From positions 1-17,997 of the forward strand of contig CAILAF010000427.1 of NCBI GenBank assembly GCA_903832075.1: DNA of 17,997 nucleotides, read 5' to 3'. The position numbers and the translations under genes were made by a program. Every line of letters starts with the position of its first letter. The first letter of the stretch is position 1. A model generated the notes under the pieces. The model was not told the origin of the DNA, did not search any database, and saw nothing but the letters and a program-made list of their open reading frames with translations. This document shows positions 7,116-14,119 of this stretch, one piece after another. The DNA is from an uncultured Chitinophagaceae bacterium (lineage in GTDB: Bacteria; Bacteroidota; Bacteroidia; Chitinophagales; Chitinophagaceae).

Positions 7116-8218
7116 TTAGAATAAAATGCTTTAATGGTTGCTGCAACATAATTCATCTGCGCATTGGTTAACTCTGGAAACATAGGCAGTGAAAGGATTT
7201 CATCTTTATATTGATTGGCAATTGGAAAATCTTTTTCCGAATAATTTAAATATTTATAGGCTTCCATCATCGGTAATGGTATTGGATAATGAACAGCAGT
7301 TTCTATTCCTTTTTCTTTTAAATAATTTGCCAATGCATCTCTTTTTTTTGCTCTTATAACATACAAATGATAAGTATGTTTTGCATTTGGACGAAGTTTT
7401 GGTGTAACAATTTCATTTATATCTTTCAAAACTTCATCATAATAATTTGCATTTGTAATTCTTTGATTAGTCCACTTAATTAAATGCGGCAATTTTGCAG
7501 AAAGTATTGCAGCTTGCAATCCATCTAATCTTGAATTAATTCCTTCTATTTTATGTTGATGTTTTATTAAGGCACCATGCCTTGCATACATTTTACATTT
7601 CTCCGCCAATGCGTCATCGTTGGTAATAATGCAACCTGCATCTCCATAAGCGCCTAAATTTTTTCCGGGATAAAAACTAAACGATGCAGCAATGCCTCTT
7701 AATCCAGCACGAATATTTTTATATTCACTCAAATGCGATTGCGCACAATCTTCAATTAAAAACAAATTATGTTTATCACAAATTGATTTGATAACTTCTA
7801 TCTCACACATTTGTCCTTGCAAATGCACGGGCATAATGGCTTTTGTTTTTGCAGTAATTTTTTCTTCAATTAATTTTTCATTGATAGAATAAAAATCTTT
7901 ATCAATATCTACAAACACAGGCCTAGCAGCAGTTTGAGAGATTGTTTCACTACTGCTTATCCAACTATTGGCAACAGTAATTACTTCATCGCCATTACCA
8001 ATGCCTAACATTTTCATAATAATAAATAACGAATCGGTTCCGTTGGCACAACTAATGCAATGCTTTACGCCATATAATGTTGCAAAATCTTTTTCAAATT
8101 GATTTACATATTTGCCACCAATAAAAGCTGTTTCAGTGATTACATTTTCAAATGCAATATCAATTTCATTTTTGATGGATTGATATTGCATTTTTAAATC
8201 AACAAAAGGAACGTTCAT
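7112..8218 (-). CDS. DegT family aminotransferase, WlbE/WbpE-like
   Basis: A 368-residue PLP aminotransferase of the branch that includes FdtB/QdtB and WlbE/WbpE, most of which act on 3-keto nucleotide sugars. The pattern is N-terminal V-P-F-V-D-L, then N-G-T-D-S-L, then E156-D157-C-A-Q-S-H, then F-S-F-Y-P-G-K186-N-L-G-A-Y-G-D-A-G. D157 would bind the PLP nitrogen and K186 forms the Schiff base. The neighbours decide the likely role: upstream lie a left-handed beta-helix acetyltransferase and a Gfo/Idh/MocA oxidoreductase. In the Bordetella wlb and Pseudomonas wbp loci this trio turns UDP-GlcNAc-uronate into the 2,3-diacetamido uronate, with this enzyme aminating C3. The start is ATG at 8218, 34 bp after the previous stop; its TGA overlaps the next ATG. 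An FdtB-like Fuc3N or Qui3N role is the alternative. Confidence 0.9.
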   Translation of the reverse strand: MNVPFVDLKMQYQSIKNEIDIAFENVITETAFIGGKYVNQFEKDFATLYGVKHCISCANGTDSLFIIMKMLGIGNGDEVITVANSWISSSETISQTAARPVFVDIDKDFYSINEKLIEEKITAKTKAIMPVHLQGQMCEIEVIKSICDKHNLFLIEDCAQSHLSEYKNIRAGLRGIAASFSFYPGKNLGAYGDAGCIITNDDALAEKCKMYARHGALIKHQHKIEGINSRLDGLQAAILSAKLPHLIKWTNQRITNANYYDEVLKDINEIVTPKLRPNAKHTYHLYVIRAKKRDALANYLKEKGIETAVHYPIPLPMMEAYKYLNYSEKDFPIANQYKDEILSLPMFPELTNAQMNYVAATIKAFYSK

Positions 8219-8252
8219 ATGTATGATGTGCGATTTAAAATTTAAGATTTGT

Positions 8253-8723
8253 TTACTTTAAACTTCTAATAAACTTTGCAGGATTGCCGACATATATTCC
8301 GGATTTTGTGATACTTTTTGTAACCACAGCACCGGCTCCAATTACAACGTGGTCGCATATTTCAACAGGAAGAATTGTTGCATTGCTGCCAATGGAAACA
8401 TGATTGCCAATTTTTGTTTTCTTCCATAAATTTTTATCACCATTTGCCGGGCTGCCATTTGAAAACAAATCATTAATAAACATTACACCATGACCAACAA
8501 AACAATTATTACCAATTGTTACCAACTCGCAAATAAAAGTATGCGATTGAATTTTACAATCATCCCCTATCACAACATCTTTTTGAATTTCAACAAAGGG
8601 ACCAATAAAAGTATTTGCACCAATTTTGCATTCGTACAAATTGCATGGCTCAATCACTTTAACATTTTCGCCAAATACAACATCTCTTATTCCCACTTTA
8701 TATAATTTAGGTTGATGAAACAT
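8253..8723 (-). CDS. left-handed beta-helix N-acetyltransferase, WlbB/WbpD-like
   Basis: A 156-residue hexapeptide-repeat protein expected to fold as a trimeric left-handed beta-helix and use acetyl-CoA. Repeats such as I-G-A-N-T-F, I-G-D-D-C-K, I-G-N-N-C-F, I-G-N-H-V-S and I-G-A-G-A-V run through most of its length, and Y-V-G-N-P-A-K closes the helix as in many CoA-dependent members. The block F-V-G-H-G-V-M-F-I-N84-D, followed by a polar loop with N-G-S-P-A-N-G-D, matches in position and wording the active-site loop of the WbpD/WlbB family, which acetylates the 3-amino group of UDP-GlcNAc3NA. The start is ATG at 8723, 1 bp after the oxidoreductase stop. The order oxidoreductase, acetyltransferase, aminotransferase supports the assignment. 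A FdtC/QdtC-like acetyltransferase for Fuc3N or Qui3N is the main alternative. Confidence 0.9.
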   Translation of the reverse strand: MFHQPKLYKVGIRDVVFGENVKVIEPCNLYECKIGANTFIGPFVEIQKDVVIGDDCKIQSHTFICELVTIGNNCFVGHGVMFINDLFSNGSPANGDKNLWKKTKIGNHVSIGSNATILPVEICDHVVIGAGAVVTKSITKSGIYVGNPAKFIRSLK

Positions 8724-8724
8724 T

Positions 8725-9741
8725 TTATGAATTCAATTGTTTCGCTGATTGATAAATTTTATCAATGATCTCAACAGTTTTTAATCCTTCGAAAGAATTT
8801 GTTGAAATTGAAATTCCTTTTTGCAGTACATCAATTAAGTTTTGATACACTTTATCATGATTACTCATACTGCCAACATAATTGCCGTAATTGTTTGCTG
8901 TATTGCCTTTGGGAAGATCTTTAAATTCAAAATTTTCGATGGATTGATATTCGAGCTCATTTAAATATTGTCCCCCAATTTTTACTGTCCCCTTTTCAGC
9001 AAATATGGTTAATGAGCCTTCCATATTTTTTTTATAACTGTTCACCGTATAATTTATTGTACCAATTGTTCCGTTATAAAATTCTACAGCAATAGCACCG
9101 GTATCTTCAAAATCAATAATTCCATGATGTGCAAAATTGGCTGTTAATGCATAAGCTCTCTTCACATCACCAATCATCCAATATAATAAATCAATAAAAT
9201 GACTGAACTGAGTAAACAATGTTCCGCCATCCAAATCTTTTGTTCCTTTCCATGAATTTTCATAATAATCTTTATTACGATTCCAAAAACAACTTAATTG
9301 AATACTATAAATTTTTCCAAGAATACCTTTGTCAATTGCATCTTTAACAGCAGCCACCGGCGGATTAAAACGATTTTGTTTTATTGCAAATAATCTTTTA
9401 TTCGCTTGCTCGGCAGCTTTAATCATTTCACCGCAATCGTAAACAGTTAATGCCATTGGTTTCTCAACCAATACATGAAAGCCGGCTTTTAATGCAGCAA
9501 TGGCGAGGGTTGCATGCAATCCGTTTGGCGTACAAATAGAAACAACATCAACTGTTTTTTCGTTTGCCAATAATTCTTCGGCTGATGAATAAATTTTTGC
9601 ATGATATTTTTCTCCCAACAATTTTGCTTTATCTACAACATTATCACACACTGCAACTAATTCACCATAATTATTAATGTGTTCTGCATGACGCTGTGCA
9701 ATTCTTCCGCAACCAATAATTGCAAATTTTATTTTACTCAT
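8725..9741 (-). CDS. Gfo/Idh/MocA oxidoreductase, WlbA/WbpB-like
   Basis: A 338-residue NAD(P)-dependent oxidoreductase. The dinucleotide loop is I9-G-C-G-R-I-A-Q-R-H near the N-terminus; E93-K94-P95 is the family signature and carries the catalytic lysine. H181 in S-H-F-I-D184-L-L is the conserved C-terminal-domain His/Asp site, lining up with the catalytic His of WlbA. In the WlbA/WbpB pathway the enzyme oxidises C3 of UDP-GlcNAc-uronate to give the 3-keto substrate of the aminotransferase. I choose ATG at 9741 as the start. An in-frame TTG at 9750 would add three residues and overlap the upstream stop; the ATG lies 5 bp past that stop and directly precedes the first strand, S-K-I-K-F-A-I-I-G. 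The stop is 1 bp before the acetyltransferase start. Family is certain; substrate is inferred from the neighbours. Confidence 0.9.
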   Translation of the reverse strand: MSKIKFAIIGCGRIAQRHAEHINNYGELVAVCDNVVDKAKLLGEKYHAKIYSSAEELLANEKTVDVVSICTPNGLHATLAIAALKAGFHVLVEKPMALTVYDCGEMIKAAEQANKRLFAIKQNRFNPPVAAVKDAIDKGILGKIYSIQLSCFWNRNKDYYENSWKGTKDLDGGTLFTQFSHFIDLLYWMIGDVKRAYALTANFAHHGIIDFEDTGAIAVEFYNGTIGTINYTVNSYKKNMEGSLTIFAEKGTVKIGGQYLNELEYQSIENFEFKDLPKGNTANNYGNYVGSMSNHDKVYQNLIDVLQKGISISTNSFEGLKTVEIIDKIYQSAKQLNS

Positions 9742-9746
9742 TTTAT

Positions 9747-10787
9747 TCAATTCAATCTTTCAAAAATAGTTTGCCATTTTTTTAAAACAGGTTCTTCATC
9801 ATAATTTTTCGATGTTGCTAATCCGTTTTTTACTAATTGTTTTCCGAGTTCTGTTTTATTAATAATAGAAGAAATTTTTTCAACCATTGCCTCATCATCG
9901 TTTACATCTACTAACAACCCATCATATTCATTCGTCACCAAATAAGGAATACCACCTGAATTCACACTAACAATCGGCAAACCTAAACTCATCATTTCAA
10001 TCATACTTACCGGCGCATTATCAATTTTATTGGTGCAAATATGAATATCATATTCTTCCGCAATTTTGTTTTTTTGCTTATTAGAAATATATCCTGGAAA
10101 TACAACACTTTCTATAACGTTTAAATTCTTTGCTAATTGTTTGGTTTGATTCATCAATCCCATATCTCTCCCAGCCATAACCATTTTTGCATCGGGATAA
10201 ATTAATTTTAATTTAAAAAACACACTCATTGCCATTAATGGATTATAAGCATCTTCGAAAGTGCGCATCCAAAAAATAGTCGGACGAAAATTTTCTTTTG
10301 CATGAAAATGATATTCGGAAAGATTCAACACATTTTCTATTAAAAACGCATCAACTTTAAACTTTTTCAAAGATTGAATGATGAAGTTAGACGGACAAAC
10401 AACTACATCAACTCTTTTAATAGTTCGTAAATAATTGTTCGCTTTACTTTTATTATTCATTCTTTCAGGAATAGAACCACCATGAATAATTAAGATAGTT
10501 TTTTTTCCTAAAAATTTCAAGAGTAACGTTGAAACCTCTGACCAAAACAAACTGAAAGTGCCTCCATATAATGGTACAATGGCAATAGAATATTTTTTTG
10601 TGTTTTTAATGATTGAAAATAAAGTATCTAAAAAACGAAACACTTTTCCAACATAAAATGATACTTTAATTACTGCATAATTATTTTTCAAAAGCAATTC
10701 TGCCAACTGATCGGCTGCTGTTCTGTAAATTTTATTTTTATTTTTCTCAGATAAAAATAGTCCAACAATTAAAATGCTTTTTTTCAT
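9747..10787 (-). CDS. GT4 family glycosyltransferase
   Basis: A 346-residue GT-B fold glycosyltransferase of the GT4 type. The N-terminal domain begins K-K-S-I-L-I-V-G-L-F with a conserved I-H-G-G-S loop near residue 102. The C-terminal domain carries M-A-G-R-D near 205, F-P-G-Y-I-S near 230, and the sugar-nucleotide motif D256-N-A-P-V-S-M-I-E264, a conservative D-for-E version of E-x7-E. V-N-S-G-G-I-P and N-E-Y-D-G-L-L-V follow as usual. I take ATG at 10787 as the start; it overlaps the upstream TGA by one base (TGATG), a typical coupling arrangement. A TTG one codon earlier at 10790 is less likely. It sits between the GNAT gene and the uronate-sugar trio, so it may use that sugar, but this is not shown by the sequence. 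Confidence 0.88.
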   Translation of the reverse strand: MKKSILIVGLFLSEKNKNKIYRTAADQLAELLLKNNYAVIKVSFYVGKVFRFLDTLFSIIKNTKKYSIAIVPLYGGTFSLFWSEVSTLLLKFLGKKTILIIHGGSIPERMNNKSKANNYLRTIKRVDVVVCPSNFIIQSLKKFKVDAFLIENVLNLSEYHFHAKENFRPTIFWMRTFEDAYNPLMAMSVFFKLKLIYPDAKMVMAGRDMGLMNQTKQLAKNLNVIESVVFPGYISNKQKNKIAEEYDIHICTNKIDNAPVSMIEMMSLGLPIVSVNSGGIPYLVTNEYDGLLVDVNDDEAMVEKISSIINKTELGKQLVKNGLATSKNYDEEPVLKKWQTIFERLN

Positions 10788-11443
10788 CAAACTTTATTCA
10801 GTTTCTTTTCCATTACAAAAGTTTTGGCATGTTCTTCTGCAATAAACCATTCAAATTTTTTATATGCGCGAATAGCACGGCCATTATCTTTTTTAACTGA
10901 TAACTTACATATAAAAATTTCTGCTTTAATAGCTTCTGCTTCAAAATTTTTCATCAATTCCTGAAATACAAATGAACCGCGAAAAAAAGGTTCAACACCA
11001 ATCACAACTAATCCAACATGTGGTTGATAATTTTTATATTCATTGATTTGAGTGCGACTGATTTTTTTCTTTCCAAATATTTTTTGGCGAATATTTTTTA
11101 TAATGAAAGGATAAAAACTTATGATCTCTTTATTCAAAAAAAGCCAAGGTTTTTTTAACATCCCAAAAACAGCTTCTTTAAAAGCATATTGCAACATCCC
11201 ACTGCTGCTACCATCGCCAAAACCAGATGGGATAAAGCTTCCACAATAACCGGCAATCTTATTTTCAATTTCAATATGAAATAACAATCGGTTATTAGAA
11301 ACCAAAAACCATTCTAATGTTTTGCGCACATATTGTTTTCCTAATTTAGTTGCGAATGAATCAGGAAAGCAATGTATGTGGCAATCAGCCAACCGATCAA
11401 GATGTTTGTGGTTGCTGTTGAATAACTGATGGTTTGAATACAT
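10787..11443 (-). CDS. GNAT family N-acetyltransferase
   Basis: A 218-residue protein with a recognisable GNAT fold. An N-terminal C-F-P-D-S-F segment lies near residue 27; the acetyl-CoA binding strand and loop G144-L-V-V-I-G-V-E-P-F-F-R-G-S-F-V-F-Q lie in the middle; N187-G-R-A-I-R-A-Y-K-K-F marks the C-terminal GNAT signature. Between about 70 and 140 is a longer basic and hydrophobic stretch than in minimal GNATs, perhaps a membrane-surface contact. The substrate is unknown. Because the locus has a 4-aminotransferase but no PglD-like protein, this enzyme could acetylate the 4-amino sugar, as the GNAT enzyme PseH does in pseudaminic acid synthesis; that is inference. The start is ATG at 11443, the only ATG that leaves a normal GNAT N-terminus. 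It overlaps the 3' end of the polymerase gene by 47 bp in another frame. Confidence 0.8.
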   Translation of the reverse strand: MYSNHQLFNSNHKHLDRLADCHIHCFPDSFATKLGKQYVRKTLEWFLVSNNRLLFHIEIENKIAGYCGSFIPSGFGDGSSSGMLQYAFKEAVFGMLKKPWLFLNKEIISFYPFIIKNIRQKIFGKKKISRTQINEYKNYQPHVGLVVIGVEPFFRGSFVFQELMKNFEAEAIKAEIFICKLSVKKDNGRAIRAYKKFEWFIAEEHAKTFVMEKKLNKV

Positions 11444-12770
11444 TTTTAATTTTTCTTTTCACAACAATAACATTTGGATTAGCTATTGCAATCATCATTA
11501 AAACATGTTGGATAGAAATTTTTAAACCATTATGAACAATGATCAAACAAAACAATACTAAAAAATAAACAGAGAATTCTTTATTAGGTCCATGCCTTCC
11601 CCAAATAGTTTTAAACATTAAAAGAAAGAACATCCAATAGGTAAAGAATCCAATAATGCCATGCTCGGCTAATGCTCTTACAAATTCATTATGTGCTGTT
11701 GATATTTGAAAAAAGTATCCGCGTTTTACAACTTGTGTTGGATAGTTACTTGTACCAACGCCTAAAATGGGTTCATCCAAAAACAATTTAAAACCTGCAA
11801 TAATTAAAACATCACGATTAGATGTATCTGTTTTTTTATATCGCTTAACAATAGCACCACCCGTTTCTTGCACAACATAATCATAGATTACCCAACCGAT
11901 GGGAATAAAAAAAATAAATTTAAAATAACTTTTAAAACTGGCTCTATGAAAATAAAAATAGATCAACATTATAATTGCTATAAAATAAAGTCCGCCACGA
12001 GAAAAAGTTAATATCATAACAGTTGCACAAATAATAAACAATAAAATATTGATAATACGGTATTTACTTTCTTCCGGATTCATAAATGAGAATAAGAATA
12101 AAATACTTCCAAAACCCAAGTAGCCACTCAATTGTACGGGTGCCAATCCATTACTTGAACCAAAATTGGAAGCACTGTTATAACTTATACCACCAACAAT
12201 ATGTGCAACCAAAACAATTCCTGCCAAATAAACGGTAGCAATTTTTATATAAGTAAGTAAATGATGAATTAAGATTGGCGACAATCTATTTAAACAAGAC
12301 CAAACAATTACAACAATCAATGAAATACTATTTATAAGAATAGGACGCAATAAATGCGGATCATCAGGAAATAAACCATTCAAAAATTCTACTAACCCAA
12401 ATAATATCATAAACACAAAAGCATAGGAATGTGGTTTATTTTTTTTCAAATCGCGAAAAATCAAAACAAGAAAAACAAAAATATACATGTACTCAATGCT
12501 CAAATAAGGAACTGCTTTTATAAAACCTCTTACATAAGGTTCCGTATAACATACAAAAGGTAAATAAGTAAAAAATTGCATCATCTTTTTTTGAATGCCA
12601 TACCATCCACATAAAAAAATACCTCCCATATAAAAAAATGCAACAACCGAACTGGGTATTAATCTAAAACCCATCGCTAATCCTAATGTAAATGCAATTC
12701 CATATTTTATAATAATGAATTGATGCGCTGTAATTGAGTTATATGTTTTTTTAAATTTCAATTCAACCAT
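11397..12770 (-). CDS. O-antigen ligase/polymerase family membrane protein (Wzy/WaaL type)
   Basis: A 457-residue polytopic membrane protein with roughly ten to twelve hydrophobic segments. It fits the Wzy_C / O-antigen ligase superfamily: F256-S-R-G-G-L in the middle, a large outer loop, then E333-P-I-L-G-V-G-T-S-N-Y-P and T358-A-H360-N-E-F-V-R-A-L-A-E-H-G, the family's loop signature with the conserved His. Members either polymerise undecaprenyl-linked repeat units outside the inner membrane (Wzy) or ligate them to lipid A-core (WaaL). Its place among the glycosyltransferases favours Wzy, but sequence alone does not separate the two. The C-terminal tail is basic and cytoplasmic (K-R-K-I-K-N). 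The start is ATG at 12770, overlapping the upstream GT2 gene by 13 bp. The GNAT gene begins inside its 3' end. Confidence 0.88.
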   Translation of the reverse strand: MVELKFKKTYNSITAHQFIIIKYGIAFTLGLAMGFRLIPSSVVAFFYMGGIFLCGWYGIQKKMMQFFTYLPFVCYTEPYVRGFIKAVPYLSIEYMYIFVFLVLIFRDLKKNKPHSYAFVFMILFGLVEFLNGLFPDDPHLLRPILINSISLIVVIVWSCLNRLSPILIHHLLTYIKIATVYLAGIVLVAHIVGGISYNSASNFGSSNGLAPVQLSGYLGFGSILFLFSFMNPEESKYRIINILLFIICATVMILTFSRGGLYFIAIIMLIYFYFHRASFKSYFKFIFFIPIGWVIYDYVVQETGGAIVKRYKKTDTSNRDVLIIAGFKLFLDEPILGVGTSNYPTQVVKRGYFFQISTAHNEFVRALAEHGIIGFFTYWMFFLLMFKTIWGRHGPNKEFSVYFLVLFCLIIVHNGLKISIQHVLMMIAIANPNVIVVKRKIKNVFKPSVIQQQPQTS

Positions 12771-14110
12771 TCAATTTTATTGCCTTCAGCCAATTTTGCA
12801 TTGGCTTGTTTCAAAGATTTATGAAACTGAATGCTTAACAAAGGCAATTTTAAAAAAGTAAATAACACACTCCACAACACACCTGTGCTGCTTTTTTTTT
12901 TCTTATAAGAAACATTTGAAATTAATATTCCCAAGTAAATTGTATTACGATAAAGTTGATGCGGATAATATTTTTTAAATAAATAAATAACACTCGGAAC
13001 CGGCTTTGGTGCAAATAATTTTTTAGGCCGAAATCCGTCCCAGTGGCCAATTTCACGCAAACCACCAGAACTAACTTTTAAATGAACACGTTTAGCAACC
13101 GGATTTGAAATAGATTTTATTCCATTCAAATATGCGCGTAATCCAAACTCACTATCACCCATACTTTGTTTATTGAATTGAAGATCGAATAAACCAATTT
13201 TTTCAAACACTTTTCTTTTTACCAGTGCGTTGCCACTATCGAATTGATCAGCCCAACGAAAGAAATTATAACTCTTAGAAATTTTTCCACCAATAATTGA
13301 AATAGAAACACCAGCAGAAATATCAGCTTTAAAATAATCTAAACATTTTAAATGCGCTTCAATCCAATTATATTCCACTCTCGAATCATCATCAAAGAAT
13401 AAAAGATAATCTGCTTTGCTTTCTTTAATTGCTTTATTACGTGCAGTCCATAATAATTTTTCTTTTTGTTGAATAACTTTCAAATTCAATTTGAAAGATT
13501 GATAAAAATCTGGATTAAAATTCTCAGATTGATCAATGATGATTACATCAAAATTTTCGTAAGATTGTTTTTCGAGATCTGATAAAACATCTTTTAGATA
13601 TTCATACCTATTTAAAGTTGGAATGATAACAGATATTAAAGGTTGTTGTGCCACTAATTCAGAAACAAATGGATGAAACGGCCAAAGAATGGTTCGATCA
13701 TATAAAGAGATTCTTTTTGTTTTATAATTTCCAATAAATGCCAATACCTCGTTGAATAAATTTTTAAAAGTTATTAATCGAATAAACAAAACAAAAAATG
13801 CCCAAGACTTTCCCCAATATTTTATAATAAAACGATATTCATCTTTCAAAGATGGCTGCTCCATTTTTCTAATTTCTTCAATCACTTGTTGATTCGTTTC
13901 CAACAAAACTCCACTATGCCAAGCACGATAACCGATATCAGCATAAATAGCAGAGAATGTTTGATAGTCTTCATCTGCATCAATATTTGCATAACAAGGT
14001 AATGGCAATAATTGTGGATGATAATAACAAGTTGGAAAATTATTTTTCCCTTTTGAGATTAAATTAAAATACCAACCCGGTTGTGTGTATCTGATAAACG
14101 AAAAAAGCAA
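12758..14110 (-). CDS. GT2 family glycosyltransferase with about 157-residue N-terminal extension
   Basis: A 450-residue protein whose GT-A domain begins only at L158-I-S-V-I-I-P-T-L-N-R. D193 in I-I-D-Q-S, F-F-D240-D241-D242-S-R-V (the metal-binding DxD), and a downstream M-G-D-S-E-F-G-L-R block complete the GT2 set. The 157-residue N-terminal part holds Y-T-Q-P-G-W-Y-F-N near the start and a hydrophobic patch around 102-114; I do not recognise it. The start appears to be TTG at 14110: this is the only standard start between the preceding in-frame stop and much later codons, and the first ATG is codon 83. The frame is the same as that of the upstream GT4 gene, whose TAA (14122-14120) lies three codons before the TTG. 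A run of ten A on the coding strand covers codons 404-407. Starting at M83 cannot be excluded. Confidence 0.82.
   Translation of the reverse strand: MLFSFIRYTQPGWYFNLISKGKNNFPTCYYHPQLLPLPCYANIDADEDYQTFSAIYADIGYRAWHSGVLLETNQQVIEEIRKMEQPSLKDEYRFIIKYWGKSWAFFVLFIRLITFKNLFNEVLAFIGNYKTKRISLYDRTILWPFHPFVSELVAQQPLISVIIPTLNRYEYLKDVLSDLEKQSYENFDVIIIDQSENFNPDFYQSFKLNLKVIQQKEKLLWTARNKAIKESKADYLLFFDDDSRVEYNWIEAHLKCLDYFKADISAGVSISIIGGKISKSYNFFRWADQFDSGNALVKRKVFEKIGLFDLQFNKQSMGDSEFGLRAYLNGIKSISNPVAKRVHLKVSSGGLREIGHWDGFRPKKLFAPKPVPSVIYLFKKYYPHQLYRNTIYLGILISNVSYKKKKSSTGVLWSVLFTFLKLPLLSIQFHKSLKQANAKLAEGNKIEWLN
12892..12901 (-). repeat. A10 homopolymer in the GT2 coding sequence
   Basis: Ten consecutive T on the plus strand, ten A on the coding strand, spanning codons 404-407 of the GT2 gene within a Lys-Lys-Lys-Lys-Ser stretch. 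This is the longest homopolymer I noticed in the window. Such tracts can slip during replication or transcription; a one-base change would alter or cut the last 45 residues. Whether it varies cannot be told from one sequence. Confidence 0.7.
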
Positions 14111-14119
14111 AACAAAAAA

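Noticed and set aside
4900..8218. The two DegT aminotransferase genes as a recent tandem duplication
   Set aside because: They share only family-level motifs, differ in length (405 and 368 residues) and in active-site wording (F-H-A-V-K-N against F-Y-P-G-K-N), and match different functional branches.
8219..8252. 34-bp gap before the WlbE-like gene as an internal promoter
   Set aside because: No TAnnTTTG element is visible, and the AT-rich near-palindrome TTTAAAATTTAA is expected by chance at this base composition.
6485..8705. Short plus-strand open frames at 6485-6709, 7692-7892 and 8490-8705
   Set aside because: All lie inside convincing minus-strand genes (GT2, aminotransferase, acetyltransferase) and have no domain or start-site support.
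9739..9750. TTG at 9750 as start of the oxidoreductase
   Set aside because: ATG at 9741 directly precedes the conserved first strand and lies 5 bp past the upstream stop; the TTG adds only three residues.
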